Assembly: GCF_020523825.1 (NCBI RefSeq)
Contig: NZ_JAJALK010000016.1
Coordinates: forward strand, 36,682-100,681
Direction of reading: 5' to 3'
Source: Methylobacterium brachiatum
GTDB lineage: Bacteria > Pseudomonadota > Alphaproteobacteria > Rhizobiales > Beijerinckiaceae
DNA: 64,000 nucleotides
The notes beneath the pieces were generated by a model. It saw only the letters and a program-made list of their open reading frames with translations, ran no database searches and had not been told where the DNA came from. The first letter of the stretch is position 1. Every line of letters begins with the position of its first letter. A program made the translations under genes and the position numbers. Of the stretch, positions 45,921 through 53,829 are shown piece after piece.

Positions 45921-48900
45921 TCACGCCCCCGCCGAGCGCCGGGCCGCCGCGACCACCTGCTCGGGGGTCGGCGGGTTCGCCGGATGGTAGCTCAGGCACA
46001 GGGGCGTGGTGAGCTTGGCCGGGCGGCCCGAGCCCTCGGTGGCGAAGTAGAACTCGCCCGCGCCCAATCGGCCGATATCGGAGGCCGCGCCGCCATGGGC
46101 CGCCATGATCTCCTGGGCGGCCGCGATCGTCGCCGGGGCGCTCTGGCGGCCGAAGAACTGGGTCGTGCAGTTCGAGACGATCTGGTTGTGCAGGCCCTTG
46201 GGCACCTGCGTCGCCACCACGAGCCCGAGCCCGTATTTGCGCCCCTGCGCCACCAGCTTGATGCCGCTGCCCAGGCTGGGGCTCGCCCGCTGGGCCGGCA
46301 GGAAGGTCTGGGCCTCGTCGACCACGTAGAGCATGCCGCGCGGGCTCGGATTCCGCTTGATCCAGCCGAACAGGGTCATCTGCAGCCGGTTCACGAAATC
46401 CTCGCGCGCCGCCTCCGAGCCGAGGCCCGACAGGTTGATCACCGAGACCCGGGTGCGGGCCGGATCGGCCCCGAAGAACAGCAGCTTGGGGTCGAGCACC
46501 GCGCCCCTCACCCTGAGCAGCGGGTTGGTCGCCACCGCGGCCCGGAGCTCGTCGGCCATCTTGGCCGCGTGCTTGACGGCCTCGCCGATGTCGCTCACCC
46601 CGTCGGGCAGGTCGGCCAGCAGGGTGATGAAGTCGCCCAGACTGCCGCCGCCGCGCTCGGCGAAGACCCGCAGGGCGTCGGCCAGCACGCCCCGCTGCAG
46701 GCCCTTCCTGGCGCCGGCCAGCGGGCCGAGCGTCTCGGCGGCCATCTCGACCGCCTGCTGGCGCTCGTCCGGATCCGCGCCGATGCCGGAAAAGTCGGGC
46801 AGGACCGACAGGAACAGCGGGTTGCCGGCATTCACCCCGGGGGTCCAGACCACGACCTCGACCCGCTCGGCATAGGCCGCCGCCTGGGCGGCATCCGCGT
46901 CGGTGAAGGCGGCGGGCCGCTCGGGCCAGGAATCGCCGAGCCGCGACAGGTCGTTGTTGGGGTCGATCACGATGGCCGGGATGCCGGCGAGCGCCGCCTC
47001 CTCCACGAGCCGGCGCAGCAGCACGGTCTTGCCCGAGCCCGAGCCCGCGATGATCGCCGTGTGCCGCGGCAGCAGCCGGATCGGCAGGCTCACCGGCTGG
47101 GCGTCGGCGTTGATCCGGCGCCCGACCGGGATCGCCTCCGGCGCAGCGCGGCTCTCGGGCTGCGGCTTGACGGGATCCTTGGGGACCGCCGCGGGCTGCG
47201 CCGTCGGCACCTTCTTGGGCGCCGGGTCCGCAGGCTTCGTCGCCGGGGCGGACGCCGCAGGCGCGGAAACCTTGGCCGGCTCGGCGAGGCCGGCTTGGTG
47301 GAACAGCGCGGTGGCGCGCACGGGCTTCTGAGCCCGCAGCCAGGCCTCGAACCGGTCGCGGCGGTCCTCCGCGTCGGCCTTGGCCTTGAGGTCGCGCAGG
47401 GCCACGAAGGTGCGCAGATCCGCCTCGTCCGGGTCGATCAGGAGGCCGCCGGCGGCCTTGAAGGTGTCGACCAGGTGCCGGGTCTTGTCGCCCCCGGGCA
47501 CCGGGCCCCGCCGGACGATCAGCAACTCCCGGTCGGGGATGCGGGTCGAGATGCCCGACGCCGTCAGCGCCGCCCGCAGGCGGGCCTGGAACGCGATGGC
47601 GTTCTGGTGCTGGAGCGCCCGGTAGCAGACATGCCGCTCCCGGTCGTTCTCGTCCCGGTGGATGAAGGTCAGGCGCCCGTGCAGCGGCGGAATCCGCTGC
47701 TCTGGCTCGCCCTTGCTGGCCACATCCAGGGCATCCTCCGGGTCGTCCTCCAGGGCGTAGAGGTCGAAGGCGGCGCGCAGCAGGTCGCCGAGGCCGCCCT
47801 CGTCGTCGAGCAGCCCGTCGATCCCGGCGTGTTTGCGGGCCGCGTCGAGGTTGAACTCGTTCTCCGGCGGTGCCTTGGCCTGCCCGGTCTCGGTGTGGAG
47901 GAGATCGTGGCAGACCTGCACGGTCCCCCGGGCCAGGCAGGCGCGGCGAACGGCGTCGCAGCGCATCAGCAGGGTGCGCGGCATCATCCCGGCCTCGGCG
48001 GCGGCGGCGATCGCCGCGGGGCTGAACGGCCATTCCGGATGCGGCGGCACGAAGCCGGCGGCCCGATAGGCCGGGGCCAGACGGCCGCGGATCAGCGCGG
48101 CGGCCGCGACCTTGTCGTTCATCCCCTGGAGCGCGATCGGCGGCTTGAGGCGGTGGCGGAAGGATTTGAGCCCACGTTCCTCCAGGCGCGACCAAGAGTC
48201 TGGCAGGCAGCTGATCAGGGTCATGCCGCGGCCGCCAACCTCGTGTAATTCGAGGATGCCCGCGGCCAAGACCTCGGTGAGGCTCACGGTGGCGTCCAGG
48301 TCGTCCGTGGCGGCGAGGCGGCTGGCGTCGATGACGCCGTCGATCTGGTCCAGGGCGACCAGCGTCGGGCCGCCGAGCCCCATGATCCAGGCCATGCCGC
48401 GCACGAGATCGACCGGAGCCGGCGGCGGCGTCTTGAAGCCGAGGGCTGCCCGCTCGGCCGGGTCGGCGTCGTAGCCCTGCAGCCAGGCATGGGCGAGGCC
48501 GATGGTACCGAGATCCTGGGCGCGCAGCAGGCAGAGCGCCCGGAACACGTCCTGATGCTGCAAGGCGCGTGCGGCATCGACTTTCATCAGCGCCATGACC
48601 AGCAGGTCGACGATTCGGCGGGTATCCATGTTGGGCGTGTTGAACGCCGCCTCGACCTGCGCCTCGACCTTGAACCGGCGGGCGACACCGGCCAGGACCG
48701 CGTCGGATTGCCGGCGCCCGTCCGGCATGGTCTGCAGCAGGGCAGTGAGGTAGCTGAGCGCCGCGCTGCGCCAGAAATCCGTGAGCCCGAGCACGTCCAG
48801 CAGCACGAACCAGCCGCCCGAATTCCAGACCGCGTGCCGGAATTGGCCGACGAGATGGGTTTTGCCGATGCCGGCTTGGCCGACGAGCACGCGGGCGGGT

Positions 48901-49064
48901 GCCCGCTGACCGGCCGTCCGGGCTTCGTCATGCATCTGGCCGACAAGCAGCGGCACCAGGGCCTCGTTCGGGCCGCCGGTGGGCTCGGCTTCGGTCCAGA
49001 CGCTGTCGAGGGTGCGCACCCAGTCGAAATCGACCCGGCGCAGGGCGTCGAGGGCGTCGGTCAT
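45921..49064 (-). CDS. Dual ATPase: STAND/AAA-like N-domain + HerA/DUF87-like C-domain
   Basis: 1047 residues. The N-terminal ATPase has Walker A VGQAGIGKTH (residues 61-70) and a Walker B-like TLVALDQIDG near residue 240, followed by helical and winged-helix-like regions (to ~590). A Lys/Pro/Ala-rich linker (~610-660) leads to a second ATPase of the HerA/DUF87 type: Walker A AGSGSGKTVLLR near residue 670, FSGIGADPDERQ, and Walker B LYVVDEAQTFLP near 910, with VATQVPKGLHNQIVSNC after it. HerA-like motors translocate DNA and act with nucleases. Last gene of a three-gene unit with 4-base overlaps. Two different motor/switch ATPases in one chain is unusual and suggests a sensing plus effector role. 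Confidence 0.8.
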   Translation of the reverse strand: MTDALDALRRVDFDWVRTLDSVWTEAEPTGGPNEALVPLLVGQMHDEARTAGQRAPARVLVGQAGIGKTHLVGQFRHAVWNSGGWFVLLDVLGLTDFWRSAALSYLTALLQTMPDGRRQSDAVLAGVARRFKVEAQVEAAFNTPNMDTRRIVDLLVMALMKVDAARALQHQDVFRALCLLRAQDLGTIGLAHAWLQGYDADPAERAALGFKTPPPAPVDLVRGMAWIMGLGGPTLVALDQIDGVIDASRLAATDDLDATVSLTEVLAAGILELHEVGGRGMTLISCLPDSWSRLEERGLKSFRHRLKPPIALQGMNDKVAAAALIRGRLAPAYRAAGFVPPHPEWPFSPAAIAAAAEAGMMPRTLLMRCDAVRRACLARGTVQVCHDLLHTETGQAKAPPENEFNLDAARKHAGIDGLLDDEGGLGDLLRAAFDLYALEDDPEDALDVASKGEPEQRIPPLHGRLTFIHRDENDRERHVCYRALQHQNAIAFQARLRAALTASGISTRIPDRELLIVRRGPVPGGDKTRHLVDTFKAAGGLLIDPDEADLRTFVALRDLKAKADAEDRRDRFEAWLRAQKPVRATALFHQAGLAEPAKVSAPAASAPATKPADPAPKKVPTAQPAAVPKDPVKPQPESRAAPEAIPVGRRINADAQPVSLPIRLLPRHTAIIAGSGSGKTVLLRRLVEEAALAGIPAIVIDPNNDLSRLGDSWPERPAAFTDADAAQAAAYAERVEVVVWTPGVNAGNPLFLSVLPDFSGIGADPDERQQAVEMAAETLGPLAGARKGLQRGVLADALRVFAERGGGSLGDFITLLADLPDGVSDIGEAVKHAAKMADELRAAVATNPLLRVRGAVLDPKLLFFGADPARTRVSVINLSGLGSEAAREDFVNRLQMTLFGWIKRNPSPRGMLYVVDEAQTFLPAQRASPSLGSGIKLVAQGRKYGLGLVVATQVPKGLHNQIVSNCTTQFFGRQSAPATIAAAQEIMAAHGGAASDIGRLGAGEFYFATEGSGRPAKLTTPLCLSYHPANPPTPEQVVAAARRSAGA

Positions 49065-49765
49065 GCCTGGATCCAGAGGAGGTGGAAGGGTTCGCCGGCC
49101 GGGCTGTAGGCGGCCTCGCGGTCGGCCGCCGTCAGGGCCTTCGGGTCGCTGAGCTGGCTCAGCCGGGCGGTCTTGTCGCCCTTGAGGATGCGGGCGAGGC
49201 CGGCATCGACCGTGGCGCGGTCGAGTTCGGCGAGCTGCGCCCGCACGTCGCTGAGCCGGACGGCCCGGGCGCGGGCACCGCCCGTGAGGGCCAGATAGGC
49301 CTCCTCGATCCGGGCGCGCAGGGCGGCCGCCCCGGGTTTTTTCTTCGCGGACGGCCGGGCGGTTTTTTCGCCGGCAGCCTTCTTGGCGGGGGCTTTTTTG
49401 GCCGACGCTTTCTTCGGAGCCGTCTCGGCGGGCTCAGCCGGCTCGGGCGGGGCGCCGATGAAGTCGGCGAGCGTCCGCCCGCTCTGTTCGAGATGGCCGC
49501 CGAGCCGAGCCAGCCAGTCCTGCATCACCCGGAAGGCCGGCGGCAGCGCGGCGTCGAGATGGGTGCCGGCCCAGTGCCAGCCCCGGTCGGTCACGGAGAG
49601 GACGAAGGAGCGCCCGCTCTTCTCGACGGCGATCAGCCCGGCGGCGGCCAGCGCCTCGCGGTCGGCCTTCTTGACCGCCGGCACCACCTCCCCCTGCGGC
49701 GCCCGGCCGTGCCGGGCCAGCAGGCACCACAGGATCAGGGTCTGGGCAGGTGTCGGCGCACTCAT
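49061..49765 (-). CDS. Lys/Ala-rich protein with two winged-helix-like domains
   Basis: 234 residues, overlapping both neighbours by 4 bases. Residues ~5-75 look like a winged helix (TLILWCLLARHGRAPQGEV, REALAAAGLIAVEKSGRSFV). A histone-H1-like linker follows (KKASAKKAPAKKAAGEKTA), then a second winged-helix-like domain (VRLSDVRAQLAELDRATVD, GLARILKGDKTARLSQLSDP). Likely a DNA-binding adaptor between the nuclease and the ATPase. I do not recognise a named family. Confidence 0.7.
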   Translation of the reverse strand: MSAPTPAQTLILWCLLARHGRAPQGEVVPAVKKADREALAAAGLIAVEKSGRSFVLSVTDRGWHWAGTHLDAALPPAFRVMQDWLARLGGHLEQSGRTLADFIGAPPEPAEPAETAPKKASAKKAPAKKAAGEKTARPSAKKKPGAAALRARIEEAYLALTGGARARAVRLSDVRAQLAELDRATVDAGLARILKGDKTARLSQLSDPKALTAADREAAYSPAGEPFHLLWIQA

Positions 49766-50775
49766 CGGATCATCGCTCCCTCGGACGTTCGGCGCAGGCG
49801 CACCACGTCGCGGATCTTCTCCACCGCGCGCTGCAGGTCGGTCTCGACCTGCGCGTTGGTGATGCGCAGCACGAGGTAGCCGGCCGCCAGCAGCTCGTAG
49901 TCGCGGTGGCGGTCGGCACTGAATGTCGGGTCCAGGCGGTGCTCGGGGCCGTCGAGCTCGACCACGACGCGGCCCGCCGCCCAGAGCAGGTCGACCCGCG
50001 GCCGCGTGCCGAACCGGGGCAGCGCCACCGTCGCGTTGCCGGAGAACAGGGGGCCGAGCTCCGCATCCGCCCGCAGGGCCGCCTCGACGCGCTTCTCGAC
50101 CGCGCTCGCCGGATGGGCGCGCGAGGGCGGGGCGAGGAACCGGGCCTCCACGGGAGCCGGGGGCCGCTGGACCGCGTGGGCGCCGTAGAGCGCGCGGTCG
50201 TAGGGCGGCACCGGCGGCGGCGCGCTCGGGAACAGGGCGGCGACGGCGGTGCCGTGGCGGCGGCACCATTCGAGCACCTCGATGACCGGAGCGGCGCGCT
50301 CCGGGGCGGCCGGATCGAGCTCGGCCACCAGCACGAGGCCCGAAGGCGCCACCGCCCGCATCAGCTGCGCAAGTTCCAGGCTCCGGGCCGCCCGGCGGAA
50401 CCGGGGCGGGCGTCCCGCGGCGGCGTGCTTGGCCGCGGCCTTGAGCCAGGGGCCGTGCGGCTCGGGGGCGGTCGGCGCGTGCGGCGGACTTTGCCAGTCC
50501 GGCCAGCGCGCCAGGGTGAGATCCGCGAGGTCGTCGAGCAGCCCGTCGAGGATCGCGGCGGCGCTGCGGCGCCCGGCGATGCGCAGCACCAGCAGGCTGT
50601 GCGCGGCCTCGGAGGCGTCGAGATACGGTCCGATTCCGTCGAGACCGATGCCGACGAGGACCAGCCGCTCCCCGGCGCCGAGCCCGAGGATCCGGCCGGA
50701 CAAGTCCGCGACCGGCAGCATCGGCAACGGCGACACACCCGGTAGACCCGGCGCAGGCTCGTCGGCGAGGGGCAT
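49762..50775 (-). CDS. DUF559/VSR-like endonuclease-domain protein
   Basis: 337 residues from ATG 50775. Residues ~224-337 form a PD-(D/E)xK-type nuclease of the DUF559 kind: RVDLLWAAGRVVVELDGPEH with Asp262, Glu273 and Asp275, then RHRDYELLAAGYLVLRIT. The N-terminal ~220 residues are Pro/Ala-rich with an ordered core (GRILGLGAGERLVLVGIGLD, GLVLVAELDPAAPERAAPVI) that I cannot assign. First gene of the unit; its last bases overlap the next start by 4. The nuclease residues appear intact, so it is probably active on DNA when triggered. Confidence 0.78.
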   Translation of the reverse strand: MPLADEPAPGLPGVSPLPMLPVADLSGRILGLGAGERLVLVGIGLDGIGPYLDASEAAHSLLVLRIAGRRSAAAILDGLLDDLADLTLARWPDWQSPPHAPTAPEPHGPWLKAAAKHAAAGRPPRFRRAARSLELAQLMRAVAPSGLVLVAELDPAAPERAAPVIEVLEWCRRHGTAVAALFPSAPPPVPPYDRALYGAHAVQRPPAPVEARFLAPPSRAHPASAVEKRVEAALRADAELGPLFSGNATVALPRFGTRPRVDLLWAAGRVVVELDGPEHRLDPTFSADRHRDYELLAAGYLVLRITNAQVETDLQRAVEKIRDVVRLRRTSEGAMIR

Positions 50776-51053
50776 CAGGGCCGTGGCATCCGCACGTTCG
50801 CTCCTGCGATCCGGACAGCGGGATTTCTGACCACATCCCGCCGGGGACCAGCAAGCCCCTCGGGGGCTCTTAGGTTGTCGCACCGGGGACGGATGTTCGG
50901 GTGTTTCACCGCCGGATTCACGCCCGCCCGCCATTCCGGCACCCTGCGGGCCGTGGCCGGATCCCCCACCCGCTCCCGCATCCTGAGGTGGCGGCGCGGG
51001 CGGGGGATCCGTCGCTTCCCGTCGGCCTCGCCCGCAGCCCGTCGCTGCGTTCC

Positions 51054-51272
51054 TCAGTGCAGCGTGTCGTCCATGCAGGCTTCGTCCGCGACGTCGCGCG
51101 CCAGGGCGCGGCCGATATGCTCCACCAGGGGGCGCAGGGCGGCGAGCAGGCTCGGATCGCCGATCTCCTCTGCGGCGCGCCACAGCTCGATCGCGTGGTG
51201 GCCCAGGCGCACGATCGCCGGCTCCTCGCCCTCGCTCTGGCAGGCCCGGTTCAGGATGTCGGATACGCTCAT
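51054..51272 (-). CDS. Small helical protein coupled to luxI
   Basis: 72 residues starting in the 4-base overlap with the luxI stop. All-helical and acidic (DILNRACQSEGEEPAIVRLG, LAALRPLVEHIGRALARDVA). No family is recognised. Tight coupling to an autoinducer synthase suggests a role in, or regulation of, signal synthesis. Confidence 0.6.
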   Translation of the reverse strand: MSVSDILNRACQSEGEEPAIVRLGHHAIELWRAAEEIGDPSLLAALRPLVEHIGRALARDVADEACMDDTLH

Positions 51273-51946
51273 GCGTGCAGCCTCCGCTCGGCCGGCACAG
51301 GCAGCCGGACCGCCGGCGCCCGCGGGGCGTGCAGGGACGTCTCGTGCAAGGGCGAGGCCTGGAGGCCGAAGAACGCGCGGGAGGACGCCACCGTGTCGGG
51401 CATCAGCCGGGCGTACACCGCCAGGATCGCGTGGCCGCTGTAGCGGGTCGGCAGCCCCAGCGGCTCGACGTCCCAGCCGCAGGACATCAGCCGGTTGACC
51501 AGGATCGGGTGCGTCTGCGCCAGCAATCCGTCGAGGCCGCGCGCCCGCGCGACCTCGGCCGCGGCGGTGAAGATCCCAGCGGTGGCCGGGTCGATCAGGC
51601 CGGTGCGCCCCTCGCGTCGGGCCGGCAGCGTGCCGCAGCGGGTCCACTCGTAGACGGTGGCGCCCCGCGGCGCCGGCCCGCGCTGCGCCAGGTGCGGATA
51701 GACCTCCGTCAGCAGGTGCGGCCGGGTCGTCGGCAGGAGCCGCGTATAGGCGGTGATCTCGCCGCCTTCGAGATAGGCCAGGTGGATGCAGCCGGGGCCG
51801 TCGAACTGGTCGATCTCGCGGCCATCGGGCCGGCGGCACGCCTCCCAGTTGAGCCGGTCCACGAAGAGCGCGTGCCGGAACCGATAGATCTTCTCCAGCA
51901 ACGCCCCGTGCTGAGAAATATTGTCGTCGTCGATAACCACAACCAT
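51269..51946 (-). CDS. luxI: LuxI-family acyl-homoserine-lactone synthase
   Basis: 225 residues. Family residues are visible: Arg in YRFRHALFVDRLNWE with the following Phe and Trp, Asp-Asp in EIDQFDG, Arg in AYTRLLPTT, Glu-Arg in YEWTRCGTL. It would make an N-acyl (or aryl) homoserine lactone from SAM and an acyl donor. The paired luxR lies upstream in the same direction. The start ATG is closely preceded by a strong palindrome that includes the ribosome site (51949-51974). The last ~25 residues are a non-conserved Pro/Ala/Arg tail. Confidence 0.93.
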   Translation of the reverse strand: MVVVIDDDNISQHGALLEKIYRFRHALFVDRLNWEACRRPDGREIDQFDGPGCIHLAYLEGGEITAYTRLLPTTRPHLLTEVYPHLAQRGPAPRGATVYEWTRCGTLPARREGRTGLIDPATAGIFTAAAEVARARGLDGLLAQTHPILVNRLMSCGWDVEPLGLPTRYSGHAILAVYARLMPDTVASSRAFFGLQASPLHETSLHAPRAPAVRLPVPAERRLHA

Positions 51947-51948
51947 GG

Positions 51949-51974
51949 ATCATTCCCCCTGTCGGGGGAGTGAT
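51949..51974. promoter_or_regulatory. Palindrome over luxI ribosome site; lux-box or translational hairpin
   Basis: ATCA-T-TCCCCC-TGTC-GGGGGA-G-TGAT, symmetric except the central bases. On the coding strand the second arm is the GGGGGAA ribosome site, 3-28 bases before the luxI ATG. It could be a LuxR-type operator, or fold in the mRNA and hide the site. Confidence 0.65.
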
Positions 51975-52033
51975 GCCGGGCCGCCGGTCCGAATGAGCCT
52001 CGTAAAATTACGAGGTCGACAGCCGCCGCGCGG

Positions 52034-52849
52034 CTACGCTATGATGCCCTGCCGCATGGCTTCCGCGACGCACTGGACGCGGTTCACCGCATCGAGCTTG
52101 CGCGCGGCGTTCTTGAGGTGGAACTCGACGGTCCGCTGCGACGTGCTGAGGATCTCGGAGGCCTCCCAGCTGGTCTTGCCGGCCGCGGTCCAGCGCAGGC
52201 ACTCGATCTCCCGCGCGGTGAGCCGGGGTGCCTTGCGCAGCGGCGTCCGGCCGCCCTCACGGATCAGGGTCTCGGCCCGCTGGTAGGCGTAGATCGAGAC
52301 CAGATGCAGCGCGGCCTTGGCCTCCTCGGACAGGTCGAGCCGGCGCGCCCCGAAGCTGACGCCGCCGCCCGGCCCGGCCAGGTGGTGGATCGGGACGCAG
52401 AACCCCTCCGACAGCCCGAATTCGGTCGCCTCGCCCATGACCCGGGCGGCCGCGACCTCGTCGGACCGATAGGGCGCCTCGCTCCAGAGGAACGGCTCGG
52501 TGGTGCGCTTGACGTGGTTCGCCACCGGGTCGATCCGCAGGTAATCGCGCTCGAAATAGCGCTTCCGCCAGCCTTCGGGCCAGGCCGGCACGAGCGCGCA
52601 GCCCTGCGTGGAGATCTCGTGCTCCGCCGGCAGGTTGGTGATGATGAAGGCGTCGTATCCGAAATACGCGCCCGCCGCTCTCATCTCACGAAGGATGTCG
52701 GGAATCTTCGACGCCAGCTTGAGGCGGCTGACGATATCAAAAGCCTTCTGGCTGTCCTGGCTCACCGAAAGTCCGAATGCTTGTATTTCTGAAATCTTCC
52801 CGACCTGTAGTTGCAAAAAATGCAGTCCACACGGAACAAACCTATACAT
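52034..52849 (-). CDS. luxR: LuxR-family quorum-sensing regulator
   Basis: 271 residues from ATG 52849; a GTG some 30 codons later would give a more usual length. The autoinducer-binding domain shows the invariant pattern in GWRKRYFERDYLRIDP and TTEPFLW (Trp, Tyr, Asp-Pro, Trp). The C-terminal helix-turn-helix is LTAREIECLRWTAAGKTSWE with RTVEFHLKNAARKL. It should bind the signal made by the LuxI encoded downstream and regulate that gene. Confidence 0.92.
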   Translation of the reverse strand: MYRFVPCGLHFLQLQVGKISEIQAFGLSVSQDSQKAFDIVSRLKLASKIPDILREMRAAGAYFGYDAFIITNLPAEHEISTQGCALVPAWPEGWRKRYFERDYLRIDPVANHVKRTTEPFLWSEAPYRSDEVAAARVMGEATEFGLSEGFCVPIHHLAGPGGGVSFGARRLDLSEEAKAALHLVSIYAYQRAETLIREGGRTPLRKAPRLTAREIECLRWTAAGKTSWEASEILSTSQRTVEFHLKNAARKLDAVNRVQCVAEAMRQGIIA

Positions 52850-52938
52850 GAGGTTGCCGTGCCGGCCAAGCGCAGAGCAGGGCTTTCCACGGTCCGTCCG
52901 GTTCCGACACACGGCGCGCCCCGTCCGGGGCCCGCCTC

Positions 52939-53505
52939 TCACCCCGCATTCCGGTCGACCCGCCGCACTGGCCGGCTGACGAACCGGGAGCCGGCGAGCA
53001 GGAATCGCCAGGGCGTCTCGGCGCCGCGGGTGATCCCGATGCGCCGATCCGCCGCGACCGTGACGGGCTGCGTCCGGGGCGCGAACCGGAACGGCGCCTG
53101 TGCCACCGGCAGGCCGTCCATCGCCCCGGTGATGCCGAGCGCCTGGCACAGGCGGCCCGGCCCGGCGCAGAGCAGCCGCGGATCGTCGGTGCCCCGGCGC
53201 TCCGCCATGGCGGCCAGGCCGGCATTCGGCTCGATCGCCCGCAGCAGCACGGCGCTGCCCGGCTCGCAGACCAGGTTCAGGCACCAGTGCAGCCCATAGG
53301 ACCGGTAGACGTAGACGTGCCCCGGCGGCCCGAACATGCTGGCATTGCGCTTCGTCGGGCCGGCGAAGCTGTGGGAGGCCGGATCGGTCCGGTCGTAGGC
53401 CTCGGTCTCGACGATGATGCCCCCCGCCTCGCCGACCCAGAGCCCCGCCCCGATCAGGTCCGCGGCCACCGCGGCGGCGCTCCGGGCGAAGAACGGGTCG
53501 GGCAT
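52939..53505 (-). CDS. DNA-3-methyladenine glycosylase (AAG/MPG family)
   Basis: 188 residues. Alkyladenine DNA glycosylase fold motifs: GIIVETEAYDRTDPASHSF with the catalytic Glu, NASMFGPPGHVYVYRSYG, LNLVCEPGSAVLLRAIEP and AGPGRLCQALGI. It excises alkylated purines in base excision repair. Length is close to the family average. It stands alone, upstream of but not clearly linked to luxR. Confidence 0.93.
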   Translation of the reverse strand: MPDPFFARSAAAVAADLIGAGLWVGEAGGIIVETEAYDRTDPASHSFAGPTKRNASMFGPPGHVYVYRSYGLHWCLNLVCEPGSAVLLRAIEPNAGLAAMAERRGTDDPRLLCAGPGRLCQALGITGAMDGLPVAQAPFRFAPRTQPVTVAADRRIGITRGAETPWRFLLAGSRFVSRPVRRVDRNAG

Positions 53506-53829
53506 CGGGTCTGTCCGGGTGTCGTGCGGCGGGTGTCATCCAGCCTGGGCAACGCCCGGCGGGCGGTTCGGGTGACGGCTTTTTGCACGCGCGGCTGCCG
53601 CCCCGGACCCGGCGCCGAATCGGCGGGCAGGCGGGGCGATCCGCCGACGGGATCCGGCATACGGCACGGCTCCATTCCGTCTCTTCGAAGGCTTCACGCC
53701 GGATGCCGAGACCGGTCCCGGCCCGAAACTCGCCGGCAAGTAGAAATACAACGGAGGCCGCGGGTGCGGTTTGCTGGTAGGACAGGCCGGCCAGACCGGG
53801 CCCGCTGCCGATCTCGTCGGACCTCCAGC
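53506..53829. other. Intergenic region, glycosylase to cyclase
   Basis: About 320 bases between divergent genes. No gene of recognisable family. A locally AT-rich patch (CAAGTAGAAATACAACGG near 53737) could belong to the cyclase promoter. Confidence 0.4.

Noticed and set aside
45984..48248. Long plus-strand frame opposite the dual ATPase
   Set aside because: Shadow caused by high GC; the minus strand carries two Walker A/B pairs.
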